The notes: generated from the letters alone by a model not told the origin. Positions 10,251-20,988 are shown, counted from the stretch's first letter. The stretch is DNA of 64,000 bases from Amia ocellicauda (GCF_036373705.1 NC_089851.1:60175350-60239349); one strand, 5' to 3'. Program-made: numbers and translations.

Positions 10251-10790
10251 GCATTACATTCTCATCCACACTTTCTAACAAGTCACTAAACCATCTTGAA
10301 GGTAGAGCGCATGTTTCTAGGCTATGCAAAAGAGTTTTCACTTCTTTCTCAGTCTGTTTGTTTATACTCATTCCACGTAGGGTACGAGCAACACATAACA
10401 AAACGTTTAGCAAACTTGTGACACTTATTTTGTCGCATATAAGAGCTACACTACTCCAGACACTACCTTGCTCATGATCTAAAGTTAGACAGATGTGATG
10501 TAGTTGGCTGGGGTCTCCTATCAGACAGGCTTCACATTTATCAACTAATTCACGGCCTATACAATGTTTTAACACAAGGGCGACACTGGCCTTTACAGTA
10601 TGTCTCATCACCAGTCTAACATGCTCATCCTGGTATTTACAATTATATCTCCCACCTTCACTGTCTGAATCAAAACTCTTGTGGGTTCTAGCAAGGCAAG
10701 AACAGAAGCATGCAATGGTCAGTCTTGTTCTGGGTCTTAAAGAACCGACAGAGGAATCAATGTCACTGGTGTCAGGGCCACCATTATTCT
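10251..10790 (-). pseudogene. Exon-like block, Cys/His-containing protein, unrecognised family
   Basis: On the minus strand an acceptor (TTCATTAG) precedes an open frame with NNGGPDTSDIDSSVGS, LTIACFCSCLARTHKS, then VDKCEACLIGDPSQLHHICL and SVWSSVALICDKISVTSLLN. The C-x2-C-x6-SQ-x2-H-x-CL pattern could bind zinc (inference). The frame is in phase with the acidic block at 10877-11068. It stays open to about 10250, where GAGAAT|gtaatg is a possible donor. It could be a host gene of unknown function or part of an uncharacterised mobile element. Confidence 0.5.
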
Positions 10791-10876
10791 AATGAAGAGA
10801 AAAGAAAATAACACTTAAAACTGAAATGAGTCTCTAAGTAAATAAGCACATGACTATAGAAGGTTCTAGGGCCTTT

Positions 10877-11068
10877 ATAGTTACCTCTCTTTCTGCTGAT
10901 TGCCCAACTCCCCCGTCAATGTCAGAGGTGCTGTTTTCATCCTCACTGCCATGGTCAGGGTCCTCGTCATCATTGTCAGACTCATCAGCAGTGCTGACAC
11001 CTTCATCTTCATCAGACATCTGGGCAGCTTCACCGGGGCTCAGGAGAGGAATTCCTACACCAGTCTTT
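10877..11068 (-). pseudogene. Exon-like block, acidic serine/aspartate-rich segment
   Basis: The minus-strand frame reads TGVGIPLLSPGEAAQMSDED followed by a run rich in Asp, Glu and Ser, ending SAERE directly before a GTAACT donor. An AACAAAAG acceptor-like border precedes it. The reading phase is compatible with the block at 10251-10790. Acidic, serine-rich linkers of this kind are often disordered; no function can be assigned. Confidence 0.45.
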
Positions 11069-11090
11069 TGTTAAACAAACAAATAAAAAA

Positions 11091-12061
11091 ATGTATTTAA
11101 ATTCACTTTTTCGCATGTGGCCACTACAGTGTCAGATTTGCAGAATGATTGCCTTCCTGCATGAACTCATCCAAGAAAGTTTCATTTGTGAACGTTGTCA
11201 ACAGGTTGAAATCCTAGAGATCAAGGTTCGTGATCTTGAGGCTCAGCTTGTCGATCTGTGCTGTATTAGGGATATAGAAGAATTGGTCAATCAGCCCATG
11301 AGAGAGATGGTGTGCACTACAAAACCTAGGAGAGTTGAGACCTTAGAGCAGGACCGTGTAGAGAACTGCTGGGTTACAGTAGGTCGTAACCACAGAAAAG
11401 GGCATGCACAACCCCTAGAGACACCCCAAGAGCTAGAATTGCTCAACAGCTTCCAACTGCTGGACACAGAGTTGGACAGTGACAGCTCAGAGGGTGATGG
11501 GGGGGCAGTTGAGCACCAGAGCACCATGGTGCACACTCCCCCCCAGAAGAGGGAGGTAGTTCTAGTAGGAGACTCAATTCTTGAGGTGTAGATCACACAG
11601 TGTGTTCTAGTGACAAGGAGACCCGCATGGTATCTTGCCTGCCTGGTGCTCAGGTTGCAGATCTCCCTAAACTAGTAGACGGGCTACTGGCCAAAGCCGG
11701 AGGGAATCCACTGGTCATGGTCTACATTGGAACCAATGACATAGGAAAAGGTAGGACAGAGGTTCTGCAAGACAAATTTAAAGAGTTAGGAACAAAACTA
11801 AACAGCAGAACCTCCACGGTAGTTTTCTCTGAAATACTTCCGTTACCACGTGCCAGGCCAGGGAGACAGGCAGAGATTAGAAAGTTTAACACATGGTTGA
11901 AAGCTTGGTGTAGGGAAGAGGGGTTTAGGTTTATAGAGCATTGGTCTTTCTTCTGGGATAGATGGGACCTGTACAAAATGGACAGTCTACATCTAAACAG
12001 AAGGGGGGCTAATGCATTGGGAGAGCGTATGTGCAGTGAAATTGAGAATCATTTAAACTAG
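11091..12061 (+). pseudogene. CR1-type LINE ORF1 with SGNH/GDSL hydrolase domain
   Basis: Two consecutive frames belong together. The first (11091-11591) has a Cys-rich and coiled-coil start (ICERCQQVEILEIKVRDLEA) and reaches REVVLVGDSIL, which holds the catalytic-serine block I of SGNH hydrolases. After a frameshift near 11580 the second (11600-12061) continues with SCLPGAQVADLPKLVDGLL, VMVYIGTNDIGKGR (Gly and Asn blocks) and DSLHLNRRGANALG, where the D-x-x-H dyad is visible. Esterase-type ORF1 proteins are known in some CR1-group LINEs. All SGNH blocks are present; the single frame change makes it non-functional. ORF2 follows in the same orientation. Confidence 0.85.
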
Positions 12062-12153
12062 GAACCAGGGGGACAGGGAGCTATGACAATGGGAGATGTT
12101 CCTCTAAGGAAAGAAAACAAAGGGAACCCACTAGTAGGAAAGTCCTGAAATGT

Positions 12154-12802
12154 TTGTACATCAATGCCAGGAGTATAAGGAACAAGATGTTAGACTTGGA
12201 AGCCACAGTGCTGGCATATGACTATGATGTTGTAGGAGTGACAGAAACATGGCTTACAGAAAATGATGGGGATGAATACAAGTTGGAAGGATACACACAG
12301 TTTAGGAGAGACAGGCAAAATCGAAGAGGGGGTGGGGTAGCATTATATGTCAAAAATGACATTGAGGCAGAAGAACTCATATTAGATCCCAGTAATGGAA
12401 CAGAATCTTTGTGGGTGAAACTTTTGAACAAGAGATCTGGAGGATTAGTGGTAGGAGTGTGTTACAGGCCACCAAACTCAGATATTCAGCAAGATGTTGC
12501 ATTGTACAGTGTAATCAGGACTGCATGTAGCAAGGATGTGGCTGTTATAATGGGATTTCAATTTCCCAAACTTAGACTGGGAAAGCCCAGTGGGGACTAC
12601 AGAAGCAGAAATCGAAATGGTTGAGATGGTAAATGACTGCTTTCTAACTCAGTTTGTTATTGAACCAACTGGGGAGAGTGCATGTATTGACTTGATCTTT
12701 TCAAATGACCAAGACAGAGTCAGGGGGACAGTAGTTAGAGAACCAATGGCAAATTGTGATCACAATATGGTTAGCTTTGAGGCACTTTTAAAATATTATT
12801 AG
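12154..12802 (+). pseudogene. CR1-type LINE ORF2, APE endonuclease domain, truncated
   Basis: The frame opens with MYINARSIRNKMLDLEATVL, the standard N-terminus of CR1-type AP endonucleases (N-A-R-S-x-R-N-K). It continues with DVVGVTETWLTENDGDEYKL (catalytic Glu), RGGGVALYVKNDI and LVVGVCYRPPNSD. A frame change near 12590 leads to FVIEPTGESACIDLIFSNDQ and NCDHNMVSFE, which includes the S/D-H motif of the C-terminal endonuclease core. It ends near 12802, next to the truncated Tc1 copy. The RT domain is missing here; a CR1-type RT piece at 8222 may or may not derive from the same family. Confidence 0.88.
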
Positions 12803-12810
12803 AATATTTT

Positions 12811-13899
12811 ATTGCCATGCTGGAATACCCATCCACGACCCATTTACAATGCCCTGGCTGAGGGAAGGAGGTTCTCACCCAAGATTTGACAGTACATGGC
12901 CCTGTCCATCGTCCCTTTAATGCGGTGCAGTTGTCCTGTCCCCTTAGCAGAAAAACACCACCAAAGCATAATGTTTCCACCTCCATGTTTGACGGTGGGG
13001 ATGGGGTTCTTGGGGTCATTCCTCCTCCTCCAAACACGGCGAGTTGAGTTGATGCCAAAGAGCTTGATTTTGGTCTCATCTGACCACAACACTTTCACCC
13101 AGTTCTCCTCTGAATCATTCAGATGATGGCAAACTTCAGACGGGCCTGTACATGTGCTTTCTTGAGCAGGGGGGCCTTGCGGGCGCTGCAGGATTTCAGT
13201 CCTTCACGGCATAGTGCGTTACCAATTGTTTTCTTGGTGACTATGGTCCCAGCTGCCTTGAGATCATTAACAAGATCCTCCCATGTAGTTCTGGGCTGAT
13301 TCCTCACCGTTCTCAAGATCATTGAAACTCCACGAGGTGAGATCTGGCATGGAGCCCCAGACTGAGGGAGACTGACAGTTATTTTGTGTTTCTTCCATTT
13401 GCGAATAATCACACCAACTGTTGTCACCTTCTCACCAAGCTGCTTGGCGATGGTCTTGTAGCCCATTTCAGCCTTGTGTAGGTCTACAATCTTGTCCCTG
13501 ACATCCTTGGACAGCTCTTTGGTCTTGGCCATGGTGGAGAGTTTGGAATCTGATTGATTGATTGAGTCTGTGGACAGGTGTCTTTTATACAGGTAACAAG
13601 CTGAGATTAGGAGCACTCCCTTTAAGAGAGTGCTCCTAATCTCAGCTCGTTACCTGTATAAAAGACACCTGGGAGCCAGAAATCTTGCTGATTGATAGGG
13701 GATCAAATACTTATTTCCCTCATTAACATGCAAATCAATTTATAACTTTTTTGAAATGCGTTTTTCTGGATTTTTTTGTTGTTATTCTGTCTCTCACTGT
13801 TAAAATACACCTACCATTAAAATTATAGACTGATCATTTCTTTGTCAGTGGGCAAACGTACAAAATCAACAGGGGATCAAATACTTTTTTCCCTCACTG
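12811..13899 (-). mobile_element. Tc1/mariner transposon, copy 2, left-truncated
   Basis: Closely matches 3006-4095 of copy 1, starting at 'attgccatgctggaatac' and ending at the intact right terminus CACTG followed by TA at 13900. About 490 bp of the left side, including the left TIR and the C-terminal transposase region, is absent. It cannot be mobilised normally, because only one TIR remains. The left break adjoins the CR1 remnant. Confidence 0.92.
12844..13616 (-). pseudogene. Tc1-like transposase, truncated and frameshifted
   Basis: N-terminal DNA-binding part from [14 protein letters not shown] (about 13530) to RLKFA, then after the same frameshift as copy 1 the catalytic start [17 protein letters not shown], ending at [10 protein letters not shown] where the element is cut. 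The second Asp and the Glu of the DDE triad are absent. The upstream 28 codons of the reading frame lie in the leader and are probably not coding. Confidence 0.9.
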
Positions 13900-13966
13900 T
13901 ATGTGATAAAGAGGTGTTTTTCACCCTTGCTTTAAGATGCATTACTATTTATGTACAGCACAATTA

Positions 13967-14147
13967 GGCTGGGATTAAATCTAAATTTTGACCCACCCGC
14001 TAATAGAAAACTACAGAACTGTACTCAGTTGCAGCTTCATTTTTAGTAAGATGCCATTTTCTTCTAATCATAAATGTAACCACTATGATGTACAGGTTTG
14101 TAGTTTGCTATTAGCGGGTGGGTCAAAGTTTTGATTTAATCCGGCTG
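13967..14147. mobile_element. Harbinger-type MITE, copy B (181 bp, complete)
   Basis: Flanked by TTA on both sides (13964-13966 and 14148-14150), a TWA target duplication. The ends GGCTGGGATTAAATC and GATTTAATCCGGC are near-complementary. The arms include GACCCACCCGCTAATAG and its mirror. The outer 15 bp resemble the ends of the 5-kb element at 576-5569, so that family could have mobilised it. It is non-coding. Confidence 0.8.
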
Positions 14148-14323
14148 TTAGTCAGATATCAATTCGTTATTTTAACTTTTTTTATAAAGGTGACCTGCCT
14201 GGTATGACCTGAGTAATGGGGATAATGTTTCTATCTCTCACAAATTTAATAAGACAATTGAAAAAGTAATAGTTTAAGAATATATACACAGATATATATA
14301 CCATTGTTTAAAAGAAACTCACC

Positions 14324-14627
14324 TATCTACCCACTGGTATTGGGCCTTTTCTACACCAGCACCTTCATATCTGTTCGCTAATCTGCATTCCAACTGCACC
14401 ATCACCCAGGAAAGGATCATCCAATTCTCATTCATAACAGCGTAGGATGACATGGTGTCAGATGTCAACTTAATTTTTCTGGCAACTTTCCTGGTGTGGT
14501 CAGATCTCATTACTTGCCCAAATGTGCCCTGTGTAAACTTGTTGATGACTGACTCTTGACATTGATGCTTCTGTATCAGACAATCAGTAAAATGTTGGTA
14601 TACCTCAGAGAAAGTTTTTCCAGCCAT
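14324..14627 (-). pseudogene. Exon-like block, unrecognised family (possible first coding exon)
   Basis: The frame opens with MAGKTFSEVYQHFTDCLIQK and continues through VINKFTQGTFGQVMRSDHTR, KVARKIKLTSDTM, SSYAVMNENWMILSWVMVQL and GVEKAQYQWVDR. It ends at GATAG|GTGAGT, a near-consensus donor. About 100 uninterrupted codons with a start and a good donor support a genuine exon. I do not recognise the domain. The CR1 remnant and Tc1 copy 2 lie in the following would-be intron. Confidence 0.5.
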
Positions 14628-15059
14628 TGTGGATTGTCAGCAAACCAGTGCATTTTTCATGCTTTACAGCACAGTCTGGATGTAAATATATAATATTGAC
14701 CACTGATGCCAACAATCACTCTGGGTCTTCCCACCCCAGATGAGACTATCAGTGGCTGAGAACATCCATGGAAGCAGCGAAGTGTGAAATTGTTTTTCAA
14801 CCTGCTCATAATGGTACTATCCTCAGGTTTCCAAATAAAGAATAGGTGGAACTGAAAATACTTTGGTCAAAACAGCGAAACACTGTTCATTGGGAGACAT
14901 ACAGGATGCGATCCAGGCCACAGTCCCAAGGCTTCTAATTCTGTCTTCATCCACACCTTCCACTCTTGAGAACATCTCCAACCCTTGATTCCTTTATCAA
15001 AACTAATTGTGTGAGGAGAAGCCAATGATGACACTTAATGGAAGTAGGTGGTAGGGGTG

Positions 15060-15617
15060 TACCTTTAGGCAAAATATATGAATAATTTTTAGTCCAGACC
15101 ACAAAGCTTGCACAGTACACAACTATTTTCTGTAATGGTGCGCTGGCAATGGCACTCACAGTCACAGACTCTGTACCTGCATAAAATATCAAATATCAGT
15201 ATCTTTTTATAGTGTTTAATTTTTTCTAAACTGGTAATTATTTAGTGTAAAAGATTAAGAAAAACATGTATATAGTGACAGTACAGACAAAAACTTAGGT
15301 TTGTGAAACAACAAAAGCAATGAATTGTGTATTTGTATGCATGTGCACATAATGGTGATTTCAGTACACTTATCAATGAAATGTAAATAGCATACCTTGT
15401 GCTTGACCAGATGGAGCCACTTCTGACACCATTGATAACAGTGGTGATGTAGGCTTTACAGGTGGACTTATGTTTTAAAAACAAAGAAATGTTTCAAATG
15501 AAAGTTATGTTTATTAAGATTATGCAAGTAATACATATTTACAATCTGACTGGCATACATCCTTGTTGGTAGTGTCACCTCCAGATGGTCTTGATACAGT
15601 AGAATTAGATCGTTCTG
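15060..15617 (-). pseudogene. Cluster of short exon-like segments, unrecognised
   Basis: Three segments with splice-like borders occur on the minus strand. The segment 15617-15563 (SNSTVSRPSGGDTTNK) follows an ATTCAG border. The segment near 15468-15395 (PPVKPTSPLLSMVSEVAPSG) ends ACAAG|GTATGC. The segment from ~15180 follows TATGCAG. Serine/proline-rich short exons are compatible with a linker. They lie between the block at ~17,340-16,780 and the one at 14,627, and may join them. Confidence 0.3.
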
Positions 15618-15639
15618 AATGTATTAAAAAAAGTTTATT

Positions 15640-15894
15640 CATATTCTTACTGTGAAGCAGATTAATTGTTAGTGTTAGTATTAGTATGGCAATAACAATA
15701 TTCCATGTTTAAAGTTTTTATCTTTGGTTGTGCCACCTTATTCACTAATAAGATAATTTCTATGTGAAATGAACATAGATAACTTGTTTCACTTTTGACT
15801 ATTTTCAAAATCAAAATAACATAATAAACGTTTACTTACAAGCTTGAGCAGTAAATTTAGATGGTGATATATCTATCATTACCTTTTCCAGGTA
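15640..15894. other. AT-rich intron-like spacer
   Basis: No gene or repeat is recognised apart from a possible donor (GCTT|GTAAGT, minus strand, near 15838) after a short open stretch reading DISPSKFTAQA. Confidence 0.3.
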
Positions 15895-16695
15895 TTCATG
15901 ACCACTGACAGGTGAAGTGAATAACACTGATAATCTCGTTATCATGGCACCTGTCAGTGGGTGGGATATATTAGGCAGCAAGTGAACATTTTGTCCTCAA
16001 AGTTGATGTGTTAGAAGCAGGAAAAATGGGCAAGCGTAAGGATCTGAGTGACTTTGACATGGGCCAAATTGTGATGGCTATACGACTGGGTCAGAGCATC
16101 TCCAAAACTGCAGCTCGGGTGTTCCCGGTTTGCAGTGGTCAGTATCTATCAAAAGTGGTCCTAGGAAGGAAAAGCAGTGAACCGGCGACAGGGTCATGGG
16201 TCGGCCAAGGCTCATTGATGCACGTGGGGAGCGAAGGCTGGCCCGTGTGGTCCGATCCAACAGAAAAAGTTTAATGCTGGTTCTGATAGAAAGGTGTCGG
16301 AACACACAGTGCATCACAGTTTGTTGCGTATGGGGCTGCGTAGCCGCAGACTAGTCAGGGTGCCCATGCTGACCCCTGTCTACTGCCGAAAGTGCCTACA
16401 ATGGGCACGTGAGCATCAGAACTGGACCACGGAGCAATGGAAAAAGGTGGCCTGGTCTGATGAATCACGAGTTCAGGGTGTTGACTTGGCCTCCATATTC
16501 CCCAGATCTCAATCAAATCGAGCATCTGTGGTATGTGCTGGACAAACAAATCTGATCCATGGAGGCCCCACCTCGCAACTTACTGGACTTACAGGAGTCC
16601 ATGCCTCGACAGGTCAGGGCTGTTTTGGCGGAAAAAGGGGGACCTACACAATATTAGGCAGGTGGTCATAATGTTATGGCTGATTGGTGTATATC
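15895..16695 (+). mobile_element. Tc1-like transposon (second family), internally deleted
   Basis: The right end CATAATGTTATGGCTGATTG followed by GTGTA matches the terminus of a very widespread fish Tc1-like family. The left end starts at ATGACCACTGACAGG without the matching outer TIR and appears cut. The element is ~800 bp against ~1.3-1.6 kb for full copies. The fragment at 7079-7506 belongs to the same family. Confidence 0.85.
16008..16671 (+). pseudogene. Tc1-like transposase remnant, internally deleted
   Basis: [20 protein letters not shown] with [10 protein letters not shown] is the N-terminal helix-turn-helix of this family. A frameshifted second part (from 16294) reads SEHTVHHSLLRMGLRSRRLV and EQWKKVAWSDESRV with the first catalytic Asp, then jumps to sequence near the C-terminal end (PRSQSNRASV; in another frame RAVLAEKGGPTQY-like). 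The region with the second Asp is missing. Confidence 0.85.
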
Positions 16696-16779
16696 TAGTA
16701 AATAGAAAATATTTAAGTATTTAATTTTTGTTTTTAACTTCATGACATTCGTTACTACTTGAAGTAGTGAAGTAATTAC

Positions 16780-17340
16780 ATGCCTGGTTCTTGTGGGGGA
16801 GGCACAGACACTGTTGAGGGAACAGAAACAGCCCGAGGGGGCACAGACACCATCGAGGGAACAGAAACAGCCCCAAGTAGCACAGACACTGTTGAGGTAG
16901 CTCTAGAAAAAAGATCCCTTTTCCTCTGCAAGTAACTTTGTAGCTTATGCATTTTTGTCCCCGGTACACATTTTCTGCTGAGAATAAATGCAGCATAACC
17001 ATCGGCTTCGCTTTATCGAAATCTCTCTCCAGGTGTCTTCAGCGCGCACCCCAAATCCAACAAGATTGTCATCTTCAGATTTCTCAGGTCCCATTGGCAC
17101 ATCTTTCTTGTGCGTTTCAAATTTCAGAAGATCCTCAATTTTGTTGTGGCTCAGTGCATAATCAATGAATGACATTAAACTGTCCTTACTGTGTCCTTGT
17201 GAAGAAGGAAACCTTTAGCTGTTTCCTCCTGTACATTTGTGATCAGGTACATGGTGTAACCAACATCATTTTCCAGAAGCCATCTGAATGATTTCCCCTA
17301 ATATCAGCCAAAGTCGGCGCAGTTGGTCTTTGAGACCTTT
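16780..17340 (-). pseudogene. Degenerate coding remnant: GKSF-WLLENDVGY family, unrecognised
   Basis: On the minus strand several aligned pieces read GKSFRWLLENDVGYTMYLIT, DSLMSFIDYALSHNKIEDLL, PEKSEDDNLVGFGVRAEDTW and GYAAFILSRKCVPGTKMHKL, then a Val/Ser/Pro-rich repeat (about 16,790-16,900) alternating AVSVP and TVSVP. The order and conservation-like look of these pieces indicate a former protein of at least 180 residues, interrupted several times. The family is not one I can name. It could be the 5' part of the locus whose other blocks lie at 15.6-8.6 kb. Confidence 0.45.
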
Positions 17341-17890
17341 TTGGATCACGTGCGGAACAGACCAGGGAGGCGCCAACCATGACTCATTTCAAAAAGGGCA
17401 AAAGGAGCACTGTTTTTATTGTTTGAGTATTTTACATTACGAAAATTAAACATACAAGGTTTTAATACTCATGATTAAAAACTGTTTTTAAAAAACAATT
17501 CTAAAATCATTTCTGAAACTTTTAAAATCCTTAAAAGTTTTAAACAGAACAAGTGAATTCAAAAGTGTGTTAAATATCAAAACAATTTGTATTAAATATG
17601 GCAAACTGCCAAAATAACTATAATGAAAAAAAAAAACATCTGATGTGTTGTTTTAAAACGGTAGATGCATTAGACAAAATAAAGAACAAAACATGTTTCT
17701 AAAGCAATACAAAACAGTCTAATACATCTTTTTCTAATTTTAAAAACAGTCAGCACATCAGACAAACCATAAACATAAAAAAAACCCTCAAAACCCTGTA
17801 AATTTAAAACCATTTAAAACAAAGACCATAATCAGTCTTTATAAAATTAAAATCAACAATCCTGCAGAGTAGGCCCTCACAGTCCTGATA
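17341..17890. other. AT-rich stretch, possible LINE untranslated region
   Basis: Many TTAAAA/AAAACA runs and no coding region. Its left part resembles 20570-20900 ('gagtattttacatta' and 'taatactcatgattaaaa' against 'tagtattttacattta' and 'taatacttatgattaaaa'), so it is a dispersed repeat. Confidence 0.5.
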
Positions 17891-18329
17891 GAGATGTTCT
17901 TTCTATGCTTCCCAGTGCTGATGCTCCACTCCGGACCGGTTCCTGTCTCTGCTGTGCTAACTCCTCTCCGCAGGCCATGGTTACCTCGCCGGCACCCTCA
18001 ATCTGTGTGGATGGTGCCTAGGCGCCGGCGCCTCGGCTCCTCACAGACCTGCAGAGAGAGAGAGAGACAGAGAACCAGTCTGGGTGCACATGGGAAGCTT
18101 CACTCACGTCTGTACTCCTGAGACCAGCGTGTCAAGTCGGACTCTGCTCCTGAGGAGCAGCCCTGAGGTGGGGGCCCAAGGACCCCTGGCCCAGACTTAT
18201 TAGGAGGAGGAGTGCCTTTTACCCCCCCCGTCACCACCTTTGATCTTCTTAACAAGAGGGATGGGGTAGTTGGGGTATCTCTTCCCCTCTCTCTTCCTCT
18301 CCTTTGGCCGTCTGGCCAACTCCTCCTCT

Positions 18330-18490
18330 GTCATGGAGGCTTTGGCCCCTAACATCGAATCCTGGGTGGGGCAGTGCAGTTGTACACTTGAGCAAGGTAC
18401 TTCACTTAGATTGCTCCAGTAAAATGCCCAGCTGTATAAATGGGTACAAATGTAAGTCACCCGGGATAAGAGTGTCAGCTAAATGACAAA

Positions 18491-18520
<30 letters not shown>
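18330..18520 (+). mobile_element. L2-type LINE/SINE 3' tail with (AAT)n
   Basis: 'aagtcacccgggataagagtgtcagctaaatgac' around 18452-18486, followed by AAT repeats to ~18520, matches the 3' tail shared by fish L2-type LINEs and their SINEs (usually 'taagtcgc..tggataa..gcgtctgctaaatga'). Only the 3' end is recognised. It interrupts the reverse-oriented Tx1-type LINE. Confidence 0.75.
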
Positions 18521-18522
<2 letters not shown>

Positions 18523-18599
18523 GCAGGGACCCCTGGGTGAGACCGTGGCCCTGCTGCTCCTCTATCCCCCTTCTCCGAGGTGGCTAGAGGAGGCACCCT

Positions 18600-19880
18600 T
18601 CTGTGCTGGCGGTTTCGACACCTGTGTGGCGCCGATATTCCTGTCCTTTGCCTTTCTTTCTATACGAGCCAGCACCTGATCTAATTCACCCTCCAGCTAC
18701 AACGGTTCCAGGGCTTTCTTTCTCACCTGCCTGTCGCAGCTGGAGGGAGGGCTGGCTCTCTTCTGCAAGACGGTCTCACCTACACTATCTTTCGACCCGG
18801 TTCCCGAGGCTCTGCTCTCCACTCTCACACATGGAGGAGCGGTGGGTCTGGTTTTCTTTTCAGCGGTTTTCAGGGGGCTGGTCCACCAAGGCAGGGCCCG
18901 ATGTTCCGTTTTTGCTGGAGGAGGGAGTGGAACTTCTGCCTCGGCTCCAGCGAGGGGTGGGCCGGGGGGAGCTCGACTATCTTGGGCTGCCTCCAGAGAG
19001 GAGACATTATTCGGGTTCTTGGCAGATTTCTCCTCTCTGTCCACCACTTTTCTCTTTTTATTGCTCACCTTCACCCAACCCCCCCTTCTGACTGTTCCCC
19101 CTTTCTCTTAAGTGGTTCCTTTGGGGTAGGGGGAGGTTCTGGAGCCAGGTCATATATCTGTTCTTCTTCTCCCTCTCCCTCCTCCTCCCGCGCCGGGCCT
19201 CCCTCATGTTCCGGCTCAGGGTCCAGAATGGAATCGTGAGAAGGGAGACCCAACTCTATTTGTGTACGACTGGAGGCAGTTCTTATAGATATGGCCCCCA
19301 CAGCTGCAGAGGTAGTAGAGTAACTTTTCTCTGCAGGCGTGTGTCTGGTGACCTCCTCTACACTTACACGTGCACTGGGCAACAACGGGGTCTCGGCCCT
19401 GACACCGCCTGCAGAGTTTTGGCATCCCGTCATAGTAGACCAGCCCCCTAGCTTCTCTGATCTGTATAGTATTGGGGAGGTGGCAGACCTTCTCTGGATT
19501 CTCCACGCTCCGCCTCAATCGAATCCGGCACTGCCACATTCCCCCCACACACTGTCCACATCCAACATCCAACTATTCGAGTGGAGAGCTCACTGAACCT
19601 CGCAAGCCAGATCTTCACGTCCTTGCCTGAGAGCATCTCGCAGAAAAATTGCACAGTCACTATTCTATAGCAAATATCCGACAGGATTATCATCGCAAAA
19701 CCCGCCAGCTCCCTGTATTTCTCCCTTCTATACACGCTGTAGCACTCCTCTAACAAATCATGGTTGACAAAGCTTACCTCGAAGAAGTCTTTGTCTTTAT
19801 GCGGCAGCTTCACCAGCAAAGCCCATACCTTTTTGCAGGACCTCCCTGCTGAACTGGAGTCTTGACATCCGCTTGTCTCC
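18600..19880 (-). pseudogene. Tx1-type LINE ORF1 (zinc-knuckle gag-like protein)
   Basis: The minus strand shows an ORF1 in several broken frames. First comes an RNA-binding-like region from 19819 (LPHKDKDFFEVSFVNHDLLE, VYRREKYRELAGFAMIILSD, FFCEMLSGKDVKIWLARF). Then comes a Cys/His cluster at about 19,500-19,270 (YYDGMPKLCRRCQG, VVAQCTCKCRGGHQTHAC, LCSCGGHIYKNC) with three zinc-knuckle-like repeats. An acidic/proline-rich tail follows (19,250-19,090), then a basic tail (18,697-19,074, MKVSNKKRKVVDREEKSA). This matches Tx1-group LINE ORF1. At least three frame changes are present. Confidence 0.8.
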
Positions 19881-20289
19881 TAAACTAAACAAAGGAACAG
19901 AAAACTAGAGGTAGGTCTCCTGCTGGTGGTGGAGGTTCCAGTGGATTGATGTCAGTGAAAAGGTCTGACTGGAGTCACTGCTCCAGTGGGCTGCGCTGCT
20001 TCCCGCTGAGACCTGGTCCTGGTCTCCCGTGGGGTGCTGCCTTCATGAAGCCTGCTCTTCGGTCCCACTGGTCCAGGCAGGACCTTCAGATGGTTCATCC
20101 TCAGCTGGGCCTCCCTCGCACCGGAACAGGAACACCGCTGGATCAGGAACTCCAAAGGATTCTGGGTCGCCGCCACACTGCCTCTGCTGAAACAAAAAAA
20201 GACAAATGCCAATCTCTGCAAAGTCTACTCCATGTCCTCCTTCAGGTGGTGAAGAGAAACCCAATTCCAAGATAAAGGAGCACTGGCTA

Positions 20290-20372
20290 TGTCAAAAGCA
20301 GGAATCAAACCCATGCCTCTAGGGGAAACTACAACCTAACCACAGCACCTTCGACCACTTGGCCATCCTGAC
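20290..20372 (-). pseudogene. tRNA-Leu(TAG)-like pseudogene
   Basis: On the minus strand GTCAGGATGGCCAAGTGGTC begins an 83-nt tRNA-Leu-type molecule with a long variable arm. The anticodon loop reads GTTAGGT, giving TAG (Leu). The acceptor can pair throughout with wobbles, but the T stem has at least one mismatch. It probably does not give a working tRNA. Confidence 0.7.
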
Positions 20373-20486
20373 CACCCGGGAGGGTGCTAGCAAAATGAGT
20401 AGCAGTCAAGGACTGCCTTCCGGAGCTTGAGCTGACTGAAGGACACTCACAATGTGGAATAAAGCAGGCAGGGGAGGCAGCGATGC

Positions 20487-20558
20487 TGCCCTCAACTTTT
20501 AGAACTGAAAAAAGACGTGGCGGAAGATATGGGGGCTGCAAGGGCAGCTCCTCATTTG
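20487..20558. repeat. 72-bp direct repeat, left copy
   Basis: Nearly identical to 20989-21060; begins 'ctgccctcaacttttagaac' and ends 'agggcagctcctcatt'. The two copies bracket a ~430-bp AT-rich segment. An inverted, diverged third copy lies near 24260-24360. Confidence 0.8.
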
Positions 20559-20988
20559 AATACTATTTTATTGTATTTAGTATTTTACATTTACATAAAA
20601 ACAATTCAATTTTTTAATACTTATGATTAAAATCTTTAAAAATCAATTCTTAAAATCACTTAAATTTTTTTTAAATCTTTGTGATTTTAACGAAAAACAA
20701 AACAATTAACTTAAAATAAACATGTGCACAAAACAGAATATAAAAGAATATAACAAAACTAAACCAAAAAAACCCTAAAACAATTAGTGGTTTAAAAACA
20801 ACTAAATCTTTAAAAACAATTAAGATTCATTTTTAAAATCGTTTTAAAAACAATCATCCATAAATTAATTAAAAGATCTTGGACTCGGGCTCCAGCAGGG
20901 GGAACTGACCGTCCCCGGAGGTGGGTCCCATCATGGGATCCTGAGCTCCCCCAGATCTTGTATGTGCCAGTTCTTATAGGCTTATAGG
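20559..20988. other. AT-rich segment between the 72-bp direct repeats
   Basis: No gene. Its left two-thirds resemble 17410-17700. The right end has 'gatcttggactcgggctcca' and a CCCAGATCTTG stretch of unknown origin. Confidence 0.45.
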
